From Branchiostoma floridae (lineage: Eukaryota > Chordata > Leptocardii > Amphioxiformes > Branchiostomatidae), in NCBI RefSeq assembly GCF_000003815.2, contig NW_023365750.1, forward strand, positions 248,479 to 312,478: a stretch of 64,000 bases of DNA, in the 5' to 3' direction. Within the stretch, counting starts at the first letter, position 1. Every line of letters begins with the position of its first letter. The notes below the pieces were generated by a model. It saw only the letters and a program-made list of their open reading frames with translations. It did not search any database and was not told where the DNA came from. This document shows, piece after piece, positions 1 through 12,267 of the stretch. Made by a program: the position numbers and the translations under genes.

Positions 1-1206
1 GAATTGGCTTGCAGGCTTGACAGGTGCAAGCATTCGTTGGAACACGTGCTGATCAGCGTGCACTTAATCGACTTGAAATGTCAACATACCTTGCGTAACC
101 CACAGCCGAGCCGGTGTATTCCGTTCCTGCCTGTTCTTTTCGTTTGTTACAGTATTGTCTGAGTTCTGAATCGGCCCGATTCTCCTACTTGTGTTCATTC
201 ATATCCAGATGTTATATTCTGTTATTTTGATTTCTGACTTAGTTGGATTATAGAAAACTTATGATCATGTTATTTTTGTTTCCACTTACTTACTTCATAC
301 CAAAATGTTGATTATGTTATGTGGTTTTGAGTTTTGAATCAGACTGATTCCCATATTTATGTTGTTTGTTTTGAGCTCTGACTTTGTTTTTCTACTCCAA
401 GGCAGAGATCATGGGATTTTGTTTATGATTTCCTATTCTGCTTGAGTTATGCCAAAGTGGTGATCATCTTATGCTATTCTTAGTTTTTGAATCGGACCGA
501 TTCCCATAATTACTTTTCTTTATTATATTAAGACGATGATCACGTTACGTTGATATGAGTTCTGTTTGATTTACACTAAAGTGGTGATTTCGTTATGTAC
601 ATAATCGTGCAGTCTGGAGAAATATCACGGAGGGAGCAGGGGGCCAGTCACTGGCCTAGGCACTTAGGCAGGCAGGCAGGCATTTGAGTTAAGAAGTGGA
701 CCAATTTTCTTACTAATGACTGATAGTTGTGAGTTCAAAATGAAGTTTCAGAAGAAAGGTGATTTAGCTTACAAAACGTCACTTTCAGAAACAGAGCTAC
801 TATTCTATAATATTGAAGTGTAAGATTGGTCCAATTTTCTTATTTTCACAATGTTTCCGTGGAATCAACAAATGCGATACTTTTGACGGAGCCAACGAGA
901 TGGAAGGGCCACCAAGCTTCAAGTTTGTAACTCTTGTGTTCCGTTGAGCTTTATTTTGTTTTGTTCTAATGTTCTGTTATTTATTATTTTCGTTATTACT
1001 GCATGGCACGATGTGTTATGTTTTCATGTGTTTTATACCTAATTTTGAAGTGATACCTATGCTATGTAGTTTAAGTGACCCCAATTACCTGCAACAGAAT
1101 TATGCTATTTTGTGTACATTAGCTTTGCCCAACTTATGTTTTGCATCCTGTGGACGCCCCTTTTTATCAAAATATTTGACAACTTATATTACTTTTCAAA
1201 GGTCTC
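1..1206. repeat. Degenerate tandem repeats upstream of a LINE fragment; no gene seen
   Basis: AT-rich sequence without a credible exon. A 15-nt near-palindrome of the form GAATCGGNCCGATTC recurs at 168-182, 336-350 (diverged) and 489-503. It lies in units of about 155-170 bp that share TGAGTTYTGAAT and GATCAYNTTA words. The block precedes the LINE start codon at 1207, so it may be that element's 5' UTR or promoter repeats. This is inference from position. Confidence 0.45.
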
Positions 1207-1552
1207 ATGGTATTGCCAAAACTTAAGATATGCAGTTATAATTGTAACGGTCTGGGCGACCACAGGAAACGCAACCAAATCTTTACATGGCTAAAGGATA
1301 AATCTTATGATATATATTGCCTGCAAGAATCCCACTCTACACCTTTGAATGAGGAGAGATGGAAATCAGATTGGGGGGGGGGGGGTCCGATTCTATTTAA
1401 CCATGGTTTAAGTAATAGCAGGGGTGTTCTTATTTTATTTAAGAAAAATTTAATCTTTACTGTCCATCAAACTCATAACGATAATTCAGGACGATGGATG
1501 TTATTGGATTTAACTATTGACCTATTCCGTTTTTCTTTAGCAAACATTTATG
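1207..1552 (+). mobile_element. L1-like LINE ORF2 fragment, N-terminal part of AP endonuclease (first piece)
   Basis: The frame opens with ATG at 1207 and reads KICSYNCNGLG, then YCLQESHS, then SRGVLILFKKN, GRWMLLDL and LANIY. These are the order and motifs of the apurinic endonuclease at the start of non-LTR retrotransposon ORF2 proteins, with the catalytic Glu in LQES. The frame is interrupted at 1552 by a foldback insertion and resumes at 3145. There is no reverse transcriptase, so the element is dead. It sits in an intron or the 5' flank of gene A, upstream of its first visible sushi exon. Confidence 0.8.
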
Positions 1553-3144
1553 AGATATGTCCAGTATCAGGGTGAAGTGCACGAAGTTAGGGTGTACGAA
1601 GTTGTACGAAGTTGTACGAAGTTGTACTAAGTTACAACCGTTCCCCACTGGCTTTGAGGCTATATCGGGAGTCACAGATGACGTCAAAACATTTATTGGA
1701 TGACGTAATCTAACTTCGTATAGTAGACAGGGTAAGGCGGCATGTGTGCGAAGTTGTCCTAAGTTGTGCAAAGTTACGTGACGTCATTTAACTTCGGACA
1801 GTGGGCAGGGTAGGGCGGCATGTGTGCGAAGTTGTCCTAAGTTGTGCAAAGTTACGTGACGTCATCTAACTTTGGACAGTGGGCAGGGTAGGTCAACAAG
1901 TGTGCGAAGTTGTCCTAAGTTGTGCAAAGTTACGTGACGTCATCTAACTTTGGACAGTGGGCAGGGTAGGTCAACAAGTGTGCGAAGTTGTCCTAAGTTG
2001 TGCAAAGTTACGTGACGTCATCTAACTTTGGACAGTGGGCAGGGTAGGTCAACAAGTGTGCGAAGTTGTCCTAAGTTGTGCAAAGTTAGGTTTAAATGAT
2101 TCAATCAATCCTTTTATCACGTATCTTTTGGTAAACAGAACACTCAAGTTTATTTCTATCATACCTGAGTAGAGTATTTTTTGATTGTGAATCTATGAAA
2201 CAGGCACCAGGCCTGCTTACGTACAGGGAGTCACAAAAATAAAGTTCCGAAATTACGCTACTCAAGACAAACACTACATTTAACTCATTTCCTTACGTCG
2301 GTGTTGACTTGTGAATGTTGACAAGTTAAATAAACAGGGCATGTCAATCAAAGTCATTGTTACTCTTTATCCAGGCAAACGATTTGAACCGAGTGCTAGC
2401 CATAAGCCTTATGAAGGCTATTCCATCATAAGACTGTACTCGAGTACTCCAGCATCGCATCCTGGAGGTTGCCTGCGTGTTCCTTGCTCTAGTGAACAGG
2501 TATTGTAATCTTGCAGAATGATTATAAAATTTTCTATGCAATATTTCTATGCAATATTTAATAGTGACTATTAAAGAGAAAATTCTTATCCCTATACGAC
2601 ATAAGTACTTACCATTTTTGTTAAATTAAGCCTCGGTACTCCCACCGGTAGGTGAAGGCTGGTTATGTCCCACCAAAAACACAGACTTTTTAGATCTCGA
2701 GCTAATTACTTTTATAATTACGTCATAACTTCAGACAACTTTGGTAAACTCCCGTCTTCTTATACAAAGCTTGCTTGACGTCATAATTAAGATGACGTCA
2801 TAACTTCGGACAACTTCGGACAACTTCGTACACCCCCCGGCTGACTGTCCAAAGTTAGATGACGTCATGGTTAGGGTGACGTCATAACTTTGGACAACTT
2901 CGGACAACTTCGTACACCCCCCGGCTGACTGTCCAAAGTTAGGATGACGTCATGGTTAGCGTGACGTCATAACTTCGGACAACTTCGGACAACTTCGTAC
3001 ACCACCCGGCTGACTGTCCAAAGTTTAGATGACGTCATAACTTCGGACAAGTTCGTACAACTTTGGACAACTTTGGACAACTTCAGACATCTAACTTAAC
3101 TTAGGACAACTTCGTGCATTTCACCCTGATACTGGACATGGGTG
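1553..3144. mobile_element. Foldback DNA element inserted in the LINE endonuclease
   Basis: Terminal inverted repeats lie at 1557-1588 and 3108-3139 (32 nt, one mismatch by eye). The 9-nt word ACATTTATG occurs immediately outside both ends (1544-1552 and 3145-3153), which looks like a target-site duplication. The left half holds five direct repeats with a 78-bp period starting at 1744, 1822, 1900, 1978 and 2056. The right half holds related units of about 85 bp in opposite orientation (around 2841, 2925, 3010). AAGTT/AACTT and TGACGTCA words dominate. No transposase was seen, so it would be non-autonomous. Confidence 0.8.
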
Positions 3145-3240
3145 ACATTTATGCCCCAAATACTGATAATCCATCTTTCTTTGTCGATCTTGAAAACAAT
3201 GTACAGTCTTTAACATCTTCTGGTTTACATACTATCATGA
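3145..3240 (+). mobile_element. L1-like LINE endonuclease fragment (second piece)
   Basis: The reading frame resumes as DIYAPNTDNPSFFVDLENN and then QSLTSSGLHTIM, the usual continuation of LANIY in LINE endonucleases. It stops resembling a LINE just before the splice acceptor of gene A's first visible sushi exon. The 3' part of the LINE is missing, which is unusual because most dead LINEs are truncated at the 5' end. This suggests a later deletion. Confidence 0.75.
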
Positions 3241-3263
3241 TATTTGTGTATTCTACATTGCAG

Positions 3264-3440
3264 CGGTCCAATGTCATGTGTTGACGGCCCCAGCGTTCGG
3301 ATCGATAAGTCCCGCCGGAGCAACCTCCTACCCCACCCTGGTAACATACAACTGTAACACGGGATACGTCCGAAACGGTGCTTTTGGTGCGACGTGCCAA
3401 GCTAACGGCCATTGGAGTAACCCTGTTCATACTTGCACAC
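3264..3440 (+). CDS. Gene A exon, sushi 1
   Basis: 177 nt with a CAG acceptor and a GTAAG donor. It reads VQCHVLTAPAFG and ends in NPVHTC, the same ending as the second sushi of B, C and D. The AFGSISPAG stretch replaces the usual TNGARTP. Confidence 0.88.
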
Positions 3441-5379
3441 GTAAGATATACGTTTGACACTAACAGACATTGGCAATTTCAAGCAAAATGAAGTTGTCAC
3501 ACACCTACATTAGGTTAGTGACCAGAGGAGAAAGGAGGCCTCTTTCAATCATTGGAACTTATAATTAGGCAACTGGACTTCTACTACCAAAAGGCCGTTG
3601 TTCCATGTATCTTAAGTACAGTAAAAGTTGGTAACTTGTATTATTGGTCGTGCATTTCCGGCTAACCTAACTTTGGTAATTTTTACTGAAGAAGTAAAAT
3701 GCCCAAAAAATTATTTGATACCTTGTATCAAAGTATTCTGTATTCCGGTGGATTTTGCCCTATTTAATGAGTACATGTATTCCGGTATTTTGGCGGACCA
3801 CTGCTTTAGGCATATATGGCATCTTGTGATTTTCAGGTTTAAAAGTAGAGTGGTTTTTGTACTCATCATTGCAGCTGTACAATGTCCTGCGTTGACGGCC
3901 CCAACTAACGGAGCACGGACACCAGCTACCGGATCGAACTTCTACCCGAACACGATCACGTTCACCTGTAACTCGGGATACGTCCTGAATGGCAGTCCTA
4001 ATACGGTGTGCCAAGCTGACGGATCATGGAGCAACCCTGTACCAACATGCATACGTAAGACGATCAAAATGCAGAATGAATGTACATATGAAACGCATAG
4101 CAAAGGATATTAAAAGAATAAAAAAGGTTAAATTTAAATATTCAATAGTTCTAACATGTACACGTAAGATATATTTTGCAATTAAAATGTACAATGTACA
4201 ATGTATTTTTAAAAAATAGTGATACACGCTAGAAATTTATTGCAAAATATTTTTTCAGATATGCAGTGCGTTAAAAGATTGTGAATGACCTTTTAGTATG
4301 TTACAGTTTTTGCAACCGGGCGATTGCTAGTAGACGTCGCTTCGTGTAGTTTACGTTCATAGATAACTGACTCTTTCACAATTTAGGAAGGCCATGTCCG
4401 GTGTTGACGGCTCCGACCAACGGAGCGCGGACGCCCCCAACCGGATCGAACCTCTACCAGGACCAGATGACGTTCACCTGTAACACGGGATATCAACTGA
4501 ACGGAGTCTCTCCTTTGACATGCCAAGCTACTGGAACCTGGAGCAACCCTATTCCAACATGCAAACGTAAGATGAGTTTGGCATAGATGAATATACTACT
4601 AAGCGGTTCCTGGACAAATGTGTTCACACACGACTACACCATGGTTAAGAGAATTATAGGAGGGAAGGCATATTTCCATGTTGAAGCGTAGGAACAAAAA
4701 CAACGTCGACTATCGGATGCCGTTCAATGTATATGAAAATGTATATTTCACCTTTCCAGCCAGACAATGTCCGGCGTTGACGGCACCAACCAATGGAGCG
4801 CGGACTCCATCTACCGGTTCAAACTCCTACACGAACACGACATCGTTCACTTGTAATGCGGGATACATATTGAACGGAGTCTCCCCTTTGACATGTCGAG
4901 CAGACGGATCATGGAGTAACACTGTTCCAACATGCACACGTAAGATGAGTTTGACTATAATAGCAATAGATATAATAAGCAAATTCTAGCCAAAGCGCCT
5001 TCATTATAGTGAAAACGACATAGGACGCAATGCAATTTCACATGTTCAAACATTTAAAAAATAACGTCGGCTATAGGACGTCTTCATGTGTTGTATATAT
5101 AGATCATATTTGATAAACATGAACATGAATATTTCACAATTTCAGCCAGACAATGCCCGCTGTTGGGAGCCCCACTCAACGGAGCACGGAGTCCCACCGG
5201 ACAGATCTCCTACCCGAGCGGTGTCACGTTCACCTGTTACACGGGATACGTACTGAACGGCGCTGCTTCTGCCACGTGTCAAGCTGACGGAACATGGAGT
5301 GATCATAATGTTCCAACATGCACACGTAAGACGATTCCGTTGTTTGTTTAAAGTAAACTATTGATTTCCATTCAAACAA

Positions 5380-5412
<33 letters not shown>

Positions 5413-8400
5413 AACACACATCTGATTCATGTCAATTATAGATGATAGAATGCACACGTAAGATACTTAGTGTCTAGCAAAATTTATATCTACTACCATG
5501 CACTTATCATCGTTTTGACAGACAATAGGTTCGGGCATGGTCAGTCGTGGAATTTTCTTTGATGGCTGAACAAGCCAATTCTATCGATCTTGGGCTTACG
5601 TATTTTTCCACAAACATGCAGTATATTGCTGAGCAAGTGATAATAAACTGTGGCGTGCCATGTATGATGAGTACATTATATAAATCTGATCACTGTACAT
5701 TTTGTACCATTGTAGGTAGGCAATGCACGCCGGCGTTGACAGCCCCAGCTAACGGAATCCGGACACCCTCAACCGGATCGAACCTCTACCAGGACACGGT
5801 CACGTTCAGTTGTAACTCTGGATACGTACTGAGTGGAGACGCTCTTCTGACATGCCAAGCTGACGGAACATGGAGCAGTACTGTTCCTACATGTTCAAGT
5901 AAGATGAGTTTGATAAATGCCTGTTAGGTGACTTCTAGCAAGAAGTGTTTTACGTGCGTACACTATGGTAAAGAGAAGCATTGGGAGGAAGATGCCTTTT
6001 TGTCTAAACTTAAAAAGGTCTCTCCATGTATCTTTCGTACATAGATGTAAATCGCTAGAAGCAAGTAGACACAATCTCCAGCTCAGGCTAACGTCACATT
6101 TCCGAACCGGGGCCCGACCGGGCTGTTTGTGGAAACGAAAATAGACATGTATACGTAAACATATACACAAATAATACCCATGACTATCATCTTTACGTCT
6201 TGTGTAGCTTGATGTCATTAATATCACGTTTTTCGTTCCCAAAAGCTTCCCGGTCAGGAAATATGACGTAGGCCATACCACCCAATTGCAAGCACCCACT
6301 ACGCCAAAACGGCCGGACCATTTGGAACGGTCAGTTGGTGGTGTTTGAACCCCACTGTTACAGATGCTTAAACATAAATATGTCAAAATTTCAGTCAGAC
6401 AATGCCCGCTGCTGGCGGCTCCAGCTAACGGAGCGAGGACACCCGCTACCGGGGCGACGGCCTTCCAGGACCAGGTATCGTTCACCTGTAACTCGGGTTA
6501 CGTTCTGACCGGCGCTGCTGATACGACGTGCCAATCTAATGGAGCATGGAGTAATGCTGTTCCAACATGCACACGTAAGAGAACTTGAAAGTTGATATAT
6601 GTGTCCACATATTTGTAGTATTTACGCATTATGTTGTCCGATGTCCGTGTTATTATAGAGCCATACAAAACTGTTTTCCAGTGTCAATGTTAACTCTATA
6701 GAAGATTGTTATCCATTGCTCATGTTAACGTTATACAAGGTTGTCAATGGTAACATTATACAAGACTGTTATTCTGTGTTATTGTTATCATAGGTCCATA
6801 CAGGACTGTTAAACTTATGCTATGTATTTTTGGAGTAGCCTATTTTTGTAATTGCTACCGTGTTGCACTATTTTATTTATTGGTTGTATCATTGTGTTCT
6901 TGAGTAAAGAAATGGCTGTAAAGCTATGAGATAAAATAAACAAATGAATAGACCTTCAAACAGCAAATGTATATTGTTAGTTTTCAAAAGTTAGTAAACA
7001 GAAGTAGATTAACAAGCATCACTTTTTGCATCTTCAGTACGTAACATCGACTATCATTATTCCATCAGGAGCCATAATACCGTCACCTAAAAAAACGTTA
7101 GTATAGAGTTCTTCCTAAAATTGTCTTGAACACCGACTGTTAAATATTCTAAATGTAACACAATTCAGATATTTAGCTGTTGAAGACAATCTTGAGAAGG
7201 CCTCTATAACAATGTTTTTTGGTGCAATTATGCGAATGTATGTTACATATATTGTTTATATCAATTGATTTTTTATCATGCAGCAAGACCATGCCCGGGA
7301 TTCACTGTCCCAACGAACGGAGCGGTGAGTCTTCTCGGACCGTACGCCTACCCGACCCAGGTCACGTTCACCTGTGGCACGGGATACGTACTGAACGGCG
7401 CTCCCAGTAGGACGTGCCAAGCTGACGGGACATGGAGCAATGCTGTTCCAACATGCACACGTAAGTCGACTAAATAAACTATCCAGGGTGACTCACAGAG
7501 ATTACATCCGTTGCAACCGAACTAAGATGACATTGATAGTAATTAAAATGTATTTAATTCACTATGAGGGGAAATTCGAAACAACACTAAATGTATGATG
7601 AGAAAACCTGCCTTTTCTCCAAAACTCGACAACTAAGCTGTCGTCGAGCCATCGTCACAAATCAAGAAGTGAGCTCGGCCGACGTGCTGGCGAGTTCGAA
7701 ATGTGCTTTTTCGCTTAAAGTACGTCCGACGTCCTTGCGAATACTGGGGCTTCGGGCGATTTTAAGCAACTCGTCTGTTGGGATTTAAACCTCCTTGTGT
7801 CAGCTCGCTGTGCACCAAAAAGGCAAAAAAAGACAGTAAATTATACTTTCCGGAATGAAACACCGAGGCCCTTCCAATTTGTGACGAGGTAGTTTTTCAG
7901 CAAAAAGTAAGACCGACACTCGGGCGAAATTTGTCGAAATCCAGCCGATCTAGAAATTTATGACTGGCGTTCGCTTAATTCGACTGTAACGCAGGTTTAA
8001 AGACGTTTGGTCAGCGGTCGGCAGAAAAATGGAAGACGTTCTCTAGAAACAAGGAATGTCATTTCACGCATTATTAGATATTACCTAACCCTTTCTTGAC
8101 AAGAGCTATATTTCACCTTTTTAGGAAGACCATGTCCGGTGTTGACGGCCCCAACTAACGGAGCGCGGACACCCGCTACCGGTTCAAACTTATACCAGGA
8201 CCAAATATCGTTCACCTGTAACTCGGGATACCAACGAAACGGAGTCGCTAGTGTGACGTGTAGGGCTTACGGAACTTGGAGTGCTTCAGCCCCAACATGT
8301 ACAGGTAAGTCTACGTTTTACTTGATCAATGCAGCGTTTTCTATCGAATTGTACATTGTTCATATAATACACAAGATACCAAATAAAACATTTATAAGAA

Positions 8401-11400
8401 TATCCTATCGTTTTCTATCTATCGTCCTAAACTTAAAGGTATAGATTTTGTTTCCACACCGCCATATACCTACCACAGGAATTTCTTACCTGTTCTGTTT
8501 TGATGAAAAACCTGTCACTTTCTTTAGGCAAACTCTGTCTATTTCTGTAACAGAACCAGTCAGAATTGTCCCCAAAGAGGAGAAAGACGGTTACTGGTCG
8601 GTTTTCAAGAAAACACTTGTCAAGTTTGTACAATACGGAACGTTGTTATCCAGTGACTTATCTCATGATGACCACCAGCGTAGCGTAAGGTTCCAGTCCG
8701 CTGGAATGGGGTAACAAGCTCAATTGCAAATCCGAATGGCACAACAGGCTCAACTACCAGACTCCAAATGTTATAACAGGCTAAACTTCAAGTCCAAATG
8801 GCACAACATGCTGTACTACAAATCCGAATGGCGCAACAGGCTCAACAAAAAGTCCTAATGGCACTACAGACTCAACTACAAATCCGAAATGGCACAACAG
8901 GCTCAACCAAAAGGCCGAATGACATAACAGGTTCAACTACAAGTCCAAATGACACAACATGCTCAACTACAAGTCCGAATGGCGCAACAGGCTAAACTAC
9001 AAATCCAAATGACTTAGTACAAAAGGTAGAACAGGCTCAGTTACAAGTCCGAATGTCACAACAGGGTTAACTACAAGTCCGAATGGCCCAACAGGCTCAA
9101 CTACAAATCCGAATGTCACAACATGCTCAGCTATACTAATCCAAATGACACAACATGCACAACTATAAGTCTGAATAGCACAATAGTTCAAGTATACCAG
9201 GAACGTTCTTAACCTCTTTGTCGATATCTCATTCTTTCAGGTGTACAGTGCCCGGCGTTGACGGCCCCAGCTAATGGTCTTCTGAGTCCTAGGGGAGCAA
9301 ATTCCTACCCAGCCGAAGTGACGTTCACCTGTGACCAAGGGTACAGACTAGTCGGAGCCGAAGTACTGGCTTGCCAAGCTAATGGAATGTGGAATGATTC
9401 CGTTCCAGTCTGTAGATTTACTATTCCACCTCCACTACGTGAGTTTTTCCATTATTTGATATCGATATTGATAATAAAGGTCTTCTCTCTATAACAATCG
9501 TCAACGCCCATCTCACACATGGCTTCCCGACCATTGCCAACCTTCACTCAACTTTAGGGGTCGGTTGAGAGCAAGTGTGGCTGTGGTTTGCAGTTAATAG
9601 ACGCGGTCGGCTACTGCTCTGATGCACCAGACGAATGTTTTGAAATGTTTGAAACATTCGAGAGTGGACGGGATGACTGTGACAGGGTTGGGGTCTGGTT
9701 GGCTGGGCGTTGGGAGTGAGTGGTCGTGGGAGATAATGATATTTATGATGGGATTCGAAATTCATATTGACTTCTGTACCTTGGTGTCAGTCATGTAGAA
9801 GTCTACACATGGACATGCTAATTATACTACAATTTTTATCAACTATATAAAACATTTCTTCTTTTTTTTTACAGCCAGCACATGTCCATATGCAGTAGAC
9901 CTGGTCTTCCTCGTGGAGAGCTCGGAGAGTTTCGGCGCAAACGGTTTCGAGGATGCAAAGACGTTTGTCCAGAACGTAGCAAACTATTTCACACTCGGGC
10001 AAAGCGACACAAGAATCGGCGTCGTCACGTACAGCAACGAAACTGCACAGAACACTCGAATAAGGCTCAATGAAAATTACACCAGGGTTGATGCCCTAAC
10101 TGCTATCCGTAACATTCCGTATGAAAGCGGTAATACCTTTACTGGGCGTGGTCTAGACCACGTTCGCACCAATTCCTTTCTCGAAGTGAATGGCCGACGG
10201 GACACTACCTTCGACATGTTGGTCGTATTGACCGACGGTAACTCGAGAGATGACGGTCCAGCGCAGTTGTTACGTGGGATGGGCGTAACCATCTTCGCAG
10301 TGGGGGTGGGCATGGAGGCGGACATCAGTCAAGCCACTCTACAGGCCATTGCGGGTGATCCGAACAGGGTGTTCAGGCTAACCAGCCATAACCTCCTTCC
10401 GGATGATAGCCGCGCCGCAACTATAAGTACAGTCAGTTTGCAACGGTGAGTACCAGTTGCCTCAGTTTCCTTATGTGCCCTGCTCAAAACTGCATCATTA
10501 CTTGAAAATAACATAATGTCTTTAAGTAACCAAAAGCTCGACTTTAGTCACAGATAACGGAGTGCTCTAATGTTTCAACCTAAAATACAAACAAAAGAGT
10601 TGGCCAAAATGCATACAAACAGTTCACCAGAGCATAGATACAAATAACGGAAAACATTAAAACTGTTACGACTCTAAATGTACTTTTTGTACAGTTTGCT
10701 AATCAAAATATCTGTCTGATATAGTGGGCTCTTTAATAATGCGAAAAGATTGAAATAGGATAGCGATGTCACACCAACCTAGGCCCATGTAACATTTCCG
10801 AACCTGGGCCCAGACGGGCATCTTTCAGGAACGAAAGGTATGATGTTAAAGACACCAAACTAAACAAGACGTGAAGAGAACAATCTTGGGCATTGTTTGT
10901 GTATATCTTTACATTTATCTTTTCGGCCGGGCCCGGCTTGGAAAAACATTAGGCTAACGTCACATTTTGAAACATGAATAGTGCCCACTGCCCACAACTA
11001 TTTTCTTTAAGTCTTGTGTAGTTTGGTGTCTTTTATATCGCACTGTTCGTTCCCTAAAGCTGCCATAGAAGTGTGAGTTATCTGTATTTTTTTTTGCTTT
11101 TAGCTATACGATGCCCTGCCCTGACGGCACCAAGTAACGGCATCCTGAGTCCTACCGGGAAAACCTCCCCTGGGAACGCGGTTACCGTCACCTGTAACAA
11201 GGGGTACAACCCGATCGGCCAGACCAGCCTTACCTGTCTTCTCAACGGGGACTGGAGTGCAAACGTACCGACATGCAACCGTACGTTAACCTCATTTCAT
11301 GATTTACTTGCCCCTCCCTCGCGCCATTTACGATATATGACCTAGGTACTTGTATCAATACTCTAATAAGACAAACCCGTCAAATAGTTATCTGACCTCT

Positions 11401-12193
11401 AATTAGACTACCTCCTGTCTAAAAGAATTATGTTTTGGATGGTTGGATTCAGTCACATGAGCGTGTATATCAAGTCCGTGTAAGGTACGTTTTGACATTT
11501 TTTTCATACGTAGTCGTAAACACAATTAGCTCCTCATACGCATCTCAATCGCTTTGTGTTAGTTTTAGGTACTCGTACTGACTGTACTATGCGTATACCT
11601 GCGCATCTAAAATTGAAACAAAACGATTGAGATGCGTATGAGATACGTATCGTGCATACGACTGCGTATGATACATTTTAAGTACGAATCTCATACGTAT
11701 ATACGGACTTGATACATACGTGATGTGAAGTGTGATGTGCCAAGCAGGCCGAACATGGTGTAATCCAGTTCAAACAACATGTCGACGTATGAATAAACCG
11801 TTAAAATGCTAGTACTGCAGGCCTCTCTGTGGTCACTCTGCACCTCTAGTACTCGATCGCAAGCAACTATTTTATGTTTCTTTCGCACAATATTCCAGAG
11901 ATCCAGAAATGTAATTTGTCAACATTGTTTCGTAATTTTAGGTGTGCAGTGTCCGCCGCTGACGGCCCCTACTAACGGAGGTCTGACTCCTACCGGAATG
12001 AACTCCTACCAGGACGCGGTAACCTTCAGTTGTAACACGGGGTACGGGCTAAGCGGGGCAACTACCCTGAGGTGCCAAGCTAACGGAGCGTGGAGCGATC
12101 CTATCCCAAAATGCCAACGTAAGATTGATACCGTAGATTTGATACCATCGCCAAGCAGGTTGTGTGTTGGATAGTGTTTGTGTGTGCATGTGA

Positions 12194-12267
<74 letters not shown>

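Noticed and set aside
1514-1771. Minus-strand ORF at the LINE/foldback junction
   Set aside because: Spans an insertion boundary and direct repeats, so it cannot be an old gene.
5895-6485. 196-codon minus-strand ORF
   Set aside because: It overlaps a plus-strand sushi exon and an inverted-repeat element, with no domain and no paralogous conservation.
8448-8714. Plus-strand ORF between sushi 9 and the minisatellite
   Set aside because: No domain, no splice acceptor in the right phase and no counterpart in genes B-D.
10077-10325. Minus-strand ORF opposite the vWA domain
   Set aside because: Shadow frame of the vWA exon without independent support.
9241-10445. Complement factor B or C2 orthologue (sushi-vWA order)
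   Set aside because: No serine protease domain follows. Sushi, TM and a tyrosine tail follow instead.
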